In this document: one piece after another, positions 1 through 5,760 of the stretch
Layout of the letters: each line of letters starts with the position of its first letter
Numbering within the stretch: position 1 is the stretch's first letter
From: Legionella genomosp. 1
Lineage (GTDB): Bacteria; Pseudomonadota; Gammaproteobacteria; Legionellales; Legionellaceae
Assembly (NCBI GenBank): GCA_945901965.1
Contig: CAMDMN010000152.1
Coordinates: 1 to 5,760 of the forward strand
Direction of reading: 5' to 3'
DNA: 5,760 bases
The notes under the pieces: model-generated
Told to the model about the DNA's origin: nothing
The model's database searches: none
The model's input: the letters and a program-made list of their open reading frames with translations, nothing else
Position numbers and translations under genes: made by a program

Positions 1-696
1 ATTGCAAATTTTGGTACTTATAAAAAAAATGAAAAAATATATACTACAGAAGAAATTAATAATGCATTAAATCATAAAGTTTCTATATTTAAAAATGGGC
101 AGATCTTTGTAGATTTAGGTATGCTTTTAGATAGCGAAAAGGATTGCAGCGAATTAAAAGATTTTTTTAAAAATATATTTAAAGTAGATGAATTTAATGT
201 TTTATATCCAAAATGGTCTAACCCTAAGCTTAAAAAATTATATGCACGAATAGATGAGCTAGATAACTATGGCGATGAAATTGGTGCTACCACTACAAAA
301 GGAGCTGCAATAAAAATTTTAGCTCTTAAGCTAAGAGGATCTGTTAATGATTTTTATGAAGCAGCACAAGCTAAAAAACCTACAAAAGATGATCTAATTA
401 ATTTCAATCGAGAATTTAAAGAGTTACTTCATAGCGAAGATAAAATTATGAAGACACATAGAAATATATATAATCCAATTATTTTAAATATATTACTTGC
501 AGCCATTGGCGTTGGGCTAATATTAATTCCATTGCGGGCTGTAACTAATGTAATCTATTCAAAAATAAAGAATGAAGAAATTACGATAAATGGCTCATTA
601 TTTTTTGCTAAAACTAAATCTTCGCAAAAAATTGGGGCGGTTGAGGATTGTTTGTTGGAAAGTAATTTAGTAGCTTATCAACCGGGAATCATCTGA
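1..696 (+). CDS. Unidentified protein with C-terminal membrane segment, 5'-truncated by window edge
   Basis: The reading frame is open from the first base to the TGA at 694-696, giving 231 residues with no start inside the window that must be used. The ATG at 121 is internal: the frame continues upstream of it and its only purine-rich match lies too close. The visible part is lysine-, asparagine- and glutamate-rich and probably helical. One strongly hydrophobic stretch follows at about residues 158-187, beginning NPIILNILLAAIGVG and containing a proline that could bend it. A short tail (about 190-231) contains GSLFFAKTK. From memory, the pattern 'HR, then NPI/KPI-x-x-NI, then a GxGL-rich hydrophobic run, then FFxKT' resembles a C-terminal module shared by many Legionella hypothetical proteins and Dot/Icm effectors. 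That is an inference and gives no function. The gene converges on rimI. A membrane-anchored host-directed protein is possible, but an ordinary inner-membrane protein is not excluded. Confidence 0.75.
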   Translation: MANFGTYKKNEKIYTTEEINNALNHKVSIFKNGQIFVDLGMLLDSEKDCSELKDFFKNIFKVDEFNVLYPKWSNPKLKKLYARIDELDNYGDEIGATTTKGAAIKILALKLRGSVNDFYEAAQAKKPTKDDLINFNREFKELLHSEDKIMKTHRNIYNPIILNILLAAIGVGLILIPLRAVTNVIYSKIKNEEITINGSLFFAKTKSSQKIGAVEDCLLESNLVAYQPGII

Positions 697-704
697 TCTG
701 ATCG

Positions 705-728
705 AGCCTGGTTGCAAGCAACCAGGCT
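705..728. repeat. Perfect 11-bp intergenic hairpin between convergent genes
   Basis: AGCCTGGTTGC (705-715) is followed by AA and then its exact reverse complement GCAACCAGGCT (718-728). It begins 9 bases after the stop of the left-hand gene and lies 72 bases beyond the rimI stop. Neither side has a run of T next to the stem, so it is not a textbook intrinsic terminator. It may still slow polymerase or protect 3' ends of both convergent transcripts. Read on the minus strand it begins GTAGCCTGGTTGC, reminiscent of the short GTAGCC(C)GG palindromes scattered between genes in many proteobacteria; that family link is from memory. Confidence 0.7.
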
Positions 729-799
729 ACGAGATCGTTAACAGATAACTAATAGGAATCAACTCCTAGAACAAAAAAATGCTTGGATTAGATAGTAAA

Positions 800-1255
800 T
801 TACCTTAACTTCTGCAAGATAATAGCATCTTCAATGCCATTTTCATCCTGATAATAGCCTTCTTTAATCCCAATTTGGCTAAATCCCATTTTTTGGTATA
901 ACCTTAAAGCCACGTGATTGCTGGGTCTTACTTCTAAATAAACTAAAGAAATATCGGGTACTAATGGATTATCAATTACATCTTGTAATAAGATTCTGCC
1001 GTAACCTTTACCTTGTAAAGCAGGGGCTACACATAAATTAAGTACATGACAAACAGATTCACTATATCTACTGATAATATAACTAGCTAGCTGCGGTTCT
1101 TCTAGAGAGCCAATCTCAAGAATACGACAATCATAACCAACCATAACGCAGTCAGATATAATCCCAGAACTCCAAGGTGCACGATGAGCTGCAAGTTCAA
1201 TAGCATAAACTTTATCAACGTCTAAAGTTTGCATTGGACGAACCCATGATTTCAT
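800..1255 (-). CDS. rimI: Ribosomal protein bS18 N-alpha-acetyltransferase RimI (GNAT family)
   Basis: This cytoplasmic enzyme moves the acetyl group of acetyl-CoA to the N-terminal amine of ribosomal protein S18. At 151 aa it has the usual RimI length (E. coli 148 aa), and the two align from end to end. The acetyl-CoA pyrophosphate loop is Q81-G-K-G84-Y-G86, fitting the GNAT pattern Q/RxxGxG/A. YLEVRPSN (106-113) supplies Glu108 and LYQKMGF (119-125) supplies Tyr120. These match the general base Glu103 and general acid Tyr115 known for Salmonella RimI. The tail GYYQDENGIEDAI corresponds to the RimI signature NYYPTTDGREDAI, which separates it from other GNAT enzymes. The start is supported by AGGA (1263-1266) seven bases upstream and by N-terminal alignment. 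It lies on the same strand as lpdA, 161 bp away, with its own likely promoter. The often-linked tsaB gene is not present here. Confidence 0.93.
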   Translation of the reverse strand: MKSWVRPMQTLDVDKVYAIELAAHRAPWSSGIISDCVMVGYDCRILEIGSLEEPQLASYIISRYSESVCHVLNLCVAPALQGKGYGRILLQDVIDNPLVPDISLVYLEVRPSNHVALRLYQKMGFSQIGIKEGYYQDENGIEDAIILQKLR

Positions 1256-1285
1256 AAGTATATCCTAAGATATTGCTATATATAT

Positions 1286-1315
1286 ATTCTAGGTCTCTAT
1301 TTCATGTTTTATCAA
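1286..1315 (-). promoter_or_regulatory. Candidate sigma-70 promoter of rimI
   Basis: On the minus strand TTGATA (1310-1315) and TAGAAT (1286-1291) stand 18 bases apart, four or more matches each to the -35 and -10 consensus. The -10 box is followed by an AT repeat, and transcription would start near 1279, leaving a leader of about 24 bases that contains the rimI Shine-Dalgarno. The region is AT-rich, so chance matches are likely. The call rests on spacing and position only. Confidence 0.4.
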
Positions 1316-1380
1316 GTTATTTGCAATATTTTAGTTGTAGGTTGAAGGCCTAATGGCACTACTTTAAGATATGAACGTAG

Positions 1381-1407
1381 GGTGGGCAAAGCGATAGCGT
1401 GCCCACC
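1381..1407. repeat. REP-like hairpin immediately downstream of lpdA
   Basis: GGTGGGCA (1381-1388) and TGCCCACC (1400-1407) are exact reverse complements around an 11-base loop, AAGCGATAGCG, whose GC/GC pairs could add a small inner stem with a GATA tip. It starts 9 bases past the lpdA stop in the direction of transcription. The wider sequence GTAGGGTGGGCA...TGCCCACC looks like a dispersed palindrome seen in many bacteria (from memory). There is no T-run after the stem on the minus strand, so it is a weak terminator at best. It may instead protect the 3' end of the pdh messenger. Confidence 0.7.
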
Positions 1408-1416
1408 AACAGCGCC

Positions 1417-2841
1417 TCAACCCTTCTTTTTCTTAGGCATATATAAATCAGTAATTGTTCCTTCGAAAATTTCAGCAGCAAGTGGGATTGATTCTGAAAG
1501 GGTAGGATGTGGATGAATAGTTAAGGCGATATCTTCTACATCACAACCCATTTCAATTGCAAGCGAAGCTTCAGAAATTAGATCTCCTGCATTAATACCA
1601 ACGACACCTGCACCTAAAATACGGTGCGACTGAGGGCAGAACAATAATTTTGTCATACCTTCTTCACGACCCATAGATAAAGCTCTTCCACTTGCCATCC
1701 AAGGAAATACTGCTTTTTCATAGCTAACACCGTGTGCTTTAGCTTCTTTTTCTGACAATCCAACCCATGCAAGCTCGGGATCAGTATAAGCTACAGATGC
1801 AATACATTTTGGATCAAAATAATGTTTAAGCCCAGAAATAACTTCAGCGGCTACTCTTCCCTCAGGAATAGCTTTATGTGCAAGCATTGGTTGTCCTACA
1901 ACATCGCCAATCGCAAAAATGTGCGAAACATTGGTGCGCATTTGTTTATCAACTGGAATAAATCCGCGCTCATCTACTTTTACACCAGCAAGAGCGGCAT
2001 CAATATTAGCGCCATTTGGTTTTCTACCAACAGATACTAAAACTTGTTGGAAACATAAAGGCTTCTCTGTGGCATGCTCGCCTTCCATAGTAACGAATAT
2101 TCCATCTTTTTTAGCATCGACTGCCGTTACTTTTGTTTTAAGTAAGAATTTAACACCTTTTTTAGTCATATATTTTTGTAATACATTGACAAGATCGGCA
2201 TCAGCACTAGGAATTAATTGATCTAAAAACTCAACTACTGTTACATTAACACCTAAAGCATTATAAATAGTTGCCATTTCAAGGCCGATAATACCGCCAC
2301 CTAAGATTAATAAATCACCTTTGATATCAGCTAATTCTAAAGCGCCTGTAGAGCTAAATATGCGTTTATCCTCAGGTATAAACGGTAAATTTACAGATTC
2401 AGATCCTACTGCAATAATGGCATTTTCAAAATCAATGGTTGTGTTGCCGTCTTTACCAACAACTATAATTTGATTTTTATTTAAAAATTTAGCCTCACCC
2501 ACTAAAACTTCAACTTTACGTTGTTTGGCAAGTGCTGATAAACCGCCAGTAAGCTTAGAAACTACTGAATTTTTCCAAGCAACTAATTTGCTACTATCTA
2601 AAGTAGGTTTACCAAATGTAATACCATGTTTTGCTACATCTGATGCTTCATCAAGGACTTTAGCCATATGTAATAAGGCTTTTGATGGGATACAACCTAC
2701 GTTTAAACAAACGCCACCTAAAGTCGGGAAGCGCTCAATTAAAACTACTTTTTTACCTAAATCTGCAGCTCGAAATGCTGCAGTATAACCACCAGGCCCA
2801 CTACCTATTACTACTAGATCTGCCTTAATTTCTTTAGTCAT
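1417..2841 (-). CDS. lpdA: Dihydrolipoamide dehydrogenase, E3 of pyruvate dehydrogenase
   Basis: This FAD flavoprotein reoxidises the dihydrolipoyl arm of E2 and passes the electrons to NAD+. E3 is normally shared with 2-oxoglutarate dehydrogenase and the glycine cleavage system. The 474-aa length equals E. coli Lpd. In order: FAD-binding G13-S-G-P-G-G18 with Glu36 ending the second strand; the redox disulfide Cys45/Cys50 in GGVCLNVGCIPSK; NAD-binding G181-G-G-I-I-G186 with Glu204 ending the next strand, typical of NAD rather than NADP preference; the second FAD motif around G312-D313 in HIFAIGDVVGQP; and the C-terminal dimer domain with the catalytic dyad His445/Glu450 in HPHPTLSE. Nothing essential is missing. 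The tail PKKKKG is lysine-rich, as in E. coli. GAGG at 2851-2854 precedes the ATG by about 9 bases and fixes the start. It is the last gene of aceE-aceF-lpdA, but a repeat-filled 255-bp gap separates it from aceF, so its expression may be partly uncoupled. Confidence 0.97.
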   Translation of the reverse strand: MTKEIKADLVVIGSGPGGYTAAFRAADLGKKVVLIERFPTLGGVCLNVGCIPSKALLHMAKVLDEASDVAKHGITFGKPTLDSSKLVAWKNSVVSKLTGGLSALAKQRKVEVLVGEAKFLNKNQIIVVGKDGNTTIDFENAIIAVGSESVNLPFIPEDKRIFSSTGALELADIKGDLLILGGGIIGLEMATIYNALGVNVTVVEFLDQLIPSADADLVNVLQKYMTKKGVKFLLKTKVTAVDAKKDGIFVTMEGEHATEKPLCFQQVLVSVGRKPNGANIDAALAGVKVDERGFIPVDKQMRTNVSHIFAIGDVVGQPMLAHKAIPEGRVAAEVISGLKHYFDPKCIASVAYTDPELAWVGLSEKEAKAHGVSYEKAVFPWMASGRALSMGREEGMTKLLFCPQSHRILGAGVVGINAGDLISEASLAIEMGCDVEDIALTIHPHPTLSESIPLAAEIFEGTITDLYMPKKKKG

Positions 2842-2860
2842 CTAAAATCCCCTCAATAAA

Positions 2861-2973
2861 CGTAACTGCCCACACAGCACGTCATCCCGATTGTAACGAG
2901 GAATCTCCAAAACCTAGCACAATGCCACAATCCAAGAGATCCTTCGCTACGCTCAGGATGACGTATGAGTAAA
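2861..2973. repeat. Tandem repeat unit A, imperfect palindrome
   Basis: First of two adjacent 113-base units in the aceF-lpdA gap. Its arms at 2879-2907 and 2936-2964 (29 bases each) pair at 23 positions, with a 28-base loop containing CCTAGCACAATGCC. The left arm begins ACGTCATCCCGA and the right arm ends CTCAGGATGACGT. Such GTCATCC...GGATGAC palindromes with a GGATCTC-type inner end are, from memory, dispersed in many bacterial genomes. It would be transcribed in the pdh messenger and fold into a long hairpin between aceF and lpdA. Confidence 0.85.
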
Positions 2974-3086
2974 CGTAAATGCTCACACATCACGTCATCC
3001 CGAGTGTAACGAGGGATCTCCTAAACCTAGCACAATGCCAAAATCTAGGAGATCCTTCGCTGCTCTCAGGATGACGTGTGAGTAGT
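2974..3086. repeat. Tandem repeat unit B, imperfect palindrome
   Basis: Second unit, directly adjoining unit A and aligning to it without gaps; I count 12 differences over the first 111 bases, about 89% identity. Arms at 2992-3023 and 3046-3077 (32 bases each) run from ACGTCATCC to GGATCTCCTA and enclose a 22-base loop. Outer arms CTCACAC (2982-2988) and GTGTGAG (3076-3082) extend the palindrome, with a short bulge (ATC plus overlap) on the left side. The unit ends 10 bases before the aceF stop codon, so it forms the immediate 3' untranslated sequence of aceF. Confidence 0.85.
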
Positions 3087-3096
3087 TACAAATAAA

Positions 3097-4395
3097 CTAT
3101 AATAAAATTCGTCGTAAATCACTTAAACAATCACAAATATAACGCGTAAAACGAGCAGCCTCTGCCCCATCAATAACGCGATGATCATATGAAAGCGATA
3201 GCGGCAACATAAGTCGTGGTTTAAATTCACCATTTATATAAATAGGCTTAATACTTGAACGCGACAATCCAAGAATGGCTACTTCAGGACTATTTACAAT
3301 AGGAGTAAAAGCAGTACCACCAATACCACCTAAACTTGAAATAGTAAAAGAACCACCACTCATATCTTGAGGCATTAAGCCTTTTTCACGGGCCTTAAGA
3401 CTCAAACGTGCCATTTCTTTAGCAATTTCACCAACTGACAATAAATTAACATTTTTAATAACGGGTACAACTAAACCATTAGGAGTTTCAACGGCAATAC
3501 CGATATTATAATAATGTTTATTAATTAAATTTAGGCCAGTTGCATCAAGTGATGAATTAAACTGCGGATAAACTTTAAGTGCATTGGCTACTATTTTACA
3601 AACAAAAGCTAAAATAGTAAGTTTATAGTCAGTTGCTTTAGAATTAGAAATTTCTGATTTTCTAAAATCCTCTAACAGAGTAATATCAGCTTCATCAAAT
3701 TGTGTAACATGAGGAATTGTTAACCAAGAGTTATGAAGATTAGTAGCAGTTAGACGCTTAATTTTATTAAGTGGTTTTAACTCAATTTCACCAAATTTAG
3801 AAAAATCAATAACAGGCGCCGTTGGCAGAGAAAAACCGCCAGCAGATGATTTTTCATTCATTTTAGTTTTAACAAATTTTAATACATCTTCTTTGCTAAT
3901 CCTATCTTTTCTGCCAGTTCCACTAACCGCAGCAAGACTTACACCTAACTCACGTGCCAACCTTCTAACTGCAGGACCTGCAAAAATATGTTCAGATAAT
4001 TGATCATCAGCTACCACATGAATTTCATTAGAAGATGGCAATTCTTCGGTTTTTAAAACAGTCTTTTCAATAATTGGGTCTTCTTTAGCAACTTCTACAG
4101 GAGCAGGTTCTTTTTTTGGTTCTTCTTTAGGCGAAATCTCTTTAACGTCACTTACACTAACTTCAAGTGTTAAAATATCATCACCTTCCGATAGTTTATC
4201 TCCAAGCTTAATTAATAAAGATTTTACCACTCCTGCAACAGGAGAAGGTATTTCCATAGATGCTTTATCTGATTCTAGTGTTACTAAAGGAGTTTCTTCA
4301 CTAATTGTATCACCGACTTTCACCAAAATTTCGATGACATCAACTCCAGTTGCGCCACCGATATCAGGAACTTTAATTTTTTTATCATCAGCCAT
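3097..4395 (-). CDS. aceF: Dihydrolipoamide acetyltransferase, E2 of pyruvate dehydrogenase (single lipoyl domain)
   Basis: E2 forms the core of the pyruvate dehydrogenase complex and transfers the acetyl group from its lipoyl arm to CoA. The order of parts is: one lipoyl domain (about 5-78) with the lipoylated Lys44 in ESDKASME; a charged, Pro/Glu/Lys-rich flexible linker (about 82-137); a peripheral subunit-binding domain (about 138-175, AGPAVRRLAREL...GRKDRISKEDV) that holds E1 or E3; a short second linker; and the catalytic acyltransferase domain (about 205-432). The active-site motif is DHRVIDG with His405 and Asp409, and GGSFTISSLGG (347-357) supplies the conserved serine region. The C-terminus DLRRILL parallels the DIRRLVM end of E. 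coli AceF. At 432 aa it is far shorter than E. coli AceF (about 630 aa, three lipoyl domains), because it has only one lipoyl domain. GAGG at 4403-4406, seven bases before the ATG, supports the start. It follows aceE by 39 bp, consistent with co-transcription. Confidence 0.96.
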   Translation of the reverse strand: MADDKKIKVPDIGGATGVDVIEILVKVGDTISEETPLVTLESDKASMEIPSPVAGVVKSLLIKLGDKLSEGDDILTLEVSVSDVKEISPKEEPKKEPAPVEVAKEDPIIEKTVLKTEELPSSNEIHVVADDQLSEHIFAGPAVRRLARELGVSLAAVSGTGRKDRISKEDVLKFVKTKMNEKSSAGGFSLPTAPVIDFSKFGEIELKPLNKIKRLTATNLHNSWLTIPHVTQFDEADITLLEDFRKSEISNSKATDYKLTILAFVCKIVANALKVYPQFNSSLDATGLNLINKHYYNIGIAVETPNGLVVPVIKNVNLLSVGEIAKEMARLSLKAREKGLMPQDMSGGSFTISSLGGIGGTAFTPIVNSPEVAILGLSRSSIKPIYINGEFKPRLMLPLSLSYDHRVIDGAEAARFTRYICDCLSDLRRILL

Positions 4396-4434
4396 ATATT
4401 TGCCTCATTAATTCCTATAATCAAAAATAATTAT

Positions 4435-5760
4435 TTATTGAGTAATAGGATCAAGTTTTTCAGGATCAATCCCATAGCGTTTCATTGCTTCAACTACAGT
4501 CTCTTTAGGTACATCCCCAAGATTTGCAAGTGAGCTAAGAGCTGCTAATACAATAAATTTAGCATCAACTTCAAAGAAATGTCTAAGACGAGCTCTTGTA
4601 TCACTACGACCATATCCATCTGTGCCTAAGGTAACATAAGGACTTGAAATATACGGTCTAATCTGATCTGCATAAATTCTCATATAATCAGTTGCAGCAA
4701 TAACAGGACCTTTGCTATCAGCTAATAATTGCTCCACATAACTTTGTTTTGCAGGTTTTTCAGGATGCATCAAATTATAACGTTCAACAGATAATCCATC
4801 GCGTCGTAATTCATTAAAACTAGTAACAGACCAAATATCTGCAGTTACGCCAAAATCATCTTCTAACATTTTTTGCGCTTTTATAACCTCAAGCAGAATA
4901 GTACCACTACCTAATAGTTGCACATGCTTTTTAGATTTTTTCGGGCTTTCTTGCAGTAAATACATCCCTTTAATAATCCCTTCTTCAACACCTACTGGCA
5001 TATCAGGATGCTGATAGTTTTCATTCATCACAGTAATGTAATAAAAGACATTTTCTTGTTTAGAAAACATCCGTTCCATACCATTCTGAATGATAACTGC
5101 TAGTTCATAAGCATATGTTGGATCATAAGTAATACAATTAGGAATGGTTCCAGCCATTATATGACTATGACCATCTTGATGTTGTAATCCTTCTCCTGCA
5201 AGTGTTGTCCTGCCTGCAGTTCCGCCTAGTAAAAATCCACGGGCTTGCATATCACCTGCAGCCCAAGCAAGATCACCAATCCTTTGAAAACCAAACATCG
5301 AATAATAAATATAAAAAGGAATCATCGGTAATTTATTAGAGCTATAAGAAGTAGCAGCGGCCATCCAAGAACAAAATGCCCCTGCTTCATTAATCCCTTC
5401 TTCTAAAATTTGCCCATCTTTTATTTCCCGATAGTACATAACTTGCCCATGATCAACAGGCGTGTACAATTGACCAACAGGTGAATAAATACCAATTTGA
5501 CGAAACAATCCTTCCATCCCAAAAGTTCGACACTCATCAGGAACAATAGGTACGATTTTTTTACCTAATTCTTTATCTTTTAATAGATGTGTCAAAATCC
5601 GCACAAAAGCCATAGTAGTTGAAAGCTCACGCTCACCTAGATTCTTCGTCACAAAAGAAAAATCAGATAACGGAGGAATAGGTAAAGGTTCAAATGCAGA
5701 AGTGCGTGCTGGCAAATAACCACCTAAGTCCTCACGATGTTTTTGTAAAAATTTAATTTC
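4435..5760 (-). CDS. aceE: Pyruvate dehydrogenase E1 (homodimeric type), C-terminal half, cut by window edge
   Basis: E1 decarboxylates pyruvate on thiamine diphosphate and reductively acetylates the E2 lipoyl arm. The frame is open to the last base, giving 441 residues; roughly the first 450 of an E. coli-sized (887 aa) protein lie outside. The visible part begins EIKFLQKHREDLGGYLPAR, matching the central region of E. coli AceE (LHGYLPSR). No start codon is needed here; the TTG at 5713-5715 is an internal leucine. Nearly the whole pyrimidine-binding and C-terminal transketolase-like domains are present. Counting back from the C-terminus, the Glu in EGINEAGA (residue 125 of this fragment) corresponds to E. 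coli Glu571, which contacts the ThDP aminopyrimidine. The Glu and His of GEGLQH (about 190 and 194) correspond to Glu636 and His640, both in the active centre. It is the first visible gene of aceE-aceF-lpdA; the operon promoter and any PdhR-type regulator lie beyond the window. Confidence 0.97.
   Translation of the reverse strand, partial: EIKFLQKHREDLGGYLPARTSAFEPLPIPPLSDFSFVTKNLGERELSTTMAFVRILTHLLKDKELGKKIVPIVPDECRTFGMEGLFRQIGIYSPVGQLYTPVDHGQVMYYREIKDGQILEEGINEAGAFCSWMAAATSYSSNKLPMIPFYIYYSMFGFQRIGDLAWAAGDMQARGFLLGGTAGRTTLAGEGLQHQDGHSHIMAGTIPNCITYDPTYAYELAVIIQNGMERMFSKQENVFYYITVMNENYQHPDMPVGVEEGIIKGMYLLQESPKKSKKHVQLLGSGTILLEVIKAQKMLEDDFGVTADIWSVTSFNELRRDGLSVERYNLMHPEKPAKQSYVEQLLADSKGPVIAATDYMRIYADQIRPYISSPYVTLGTDGYGRSDTRARLRHFFEVDAKFIVLAALSSLANLGDVPKETVVEAMKRYGIDPEKLDPITQ

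Noticed and set aside
121..696. ATG at 121 as the true start of a 191-aa protein
   Set aside because: The same frame is open back to base 1 with similar composition, and no well-spaced ribosome binding site precedes the ATG; the gene is truncated by the window edge.
705..728. Calling the perfect hairpin a rho-independent terminator
   Set aside because: The stem is strong but neither strand has a T-tract after it, so it is listed as a hairpin repeat with only a possible termination role.
773..779. Run of seven A (seven T on the minus strand) downstream of rimI as an intrinsic terminator
   Set aside because: No convincing GC-rich stem lies directly before it on the minus strand; only a 4-bp AGGA/TCCT pairing is nearby and it falls after the T-run.
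1822..2788. Three plus-strand open frames (1822-2040, 1919-2221, 2525-2788)
   Set aside because: They lie antisense within lpdA, show no domain or ribosome binding site, and overlap a gene whose every motif is conserved; they are shadows.
2861..3086. Two-repeat CRISPR-like array
   Set aside because: The units adjoin directly with no spacer, are 113 bases long and are internally palindromic; there is no cas gene nearby.
2842..3096. A separate lpdA promoter in the aceF-lpdA gap
   Set aside because: No -35/-10 pair with good spacing could be seen on the minus strand; the gap is occupied by the repeats.
5713..5715. TTG as the start of a 426-aa E1 protein
   Set aside because: The upstream 15 codons (EIKFLQKHREDLGGY) continue the AceE alignment, so the TTG is an internal leucine codon.

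Overview
This AT-rich window looks like chromosomal DNA of a gammaproteobacterium, probably a host-associated member of the Legionellales (relatives of Legionella, Coxiella, Berkiella or Rickettsiella). That placement is an inference. It rests on an AceE of the homodimeric gammaproteobacterial type, an Lpd that matches E. coli Lpd almost motif for motif at the same length (474 aa), the strong AT bias, and a C-terminal membrane-anchored module in the left-hand gene that resembles the tails of many Legionella hypothetical and effector proteins. No database search could be run.

Layout from left to right: (1) positions 1-696, plus strand, hold the 3' part of an unidentified protein with one membrane hairpin or helix near its C-terminus. 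(2) A 103-bp convergent gap (697-799) carries a perfect 11-bp hairpin. (3) rimI, ribosomal-protein N-acetyltransferase, lies on the minus strand at 800-1255, with a plausible promoter of its own. (4) A 161-bp gap (1256-1416) holds that promoter and a REP-like hairpin just downstream of lpdA. (5) The pyruvate dehydrogenase operon occupies the rest of the minus strand, transcribed right to left as aceE (cut by the window edge), aceF (39-bp gap), then lpdA. The last two are separated by a 255-bp gap filled by two tandem copies of a 113-bp palindromic repeat.

The three pdh genes encode E1, E2 and E3 of the complex that turns pyruvate into acetyl-CoA. E1 decarboxylates pyruvate on ThDP, the single lipoyl arm of E2 carries the acetyl group to CoA, and E3 reoxidises the arm with FAD and NAD+. 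All catalytic residues that can be seen are intact, so the operon should be functional. E2 is a compact, single-lipoyl version.

I see no RNA gene, CRISPR array, transposase, prophage gene or complete novel system. The least ordinary items are the tandem palindromes inside the pdh operon, the presence of a different palindrome in each of the three larger intergenic gaps, and the unidentified membrane-tailed protein at the left edge.
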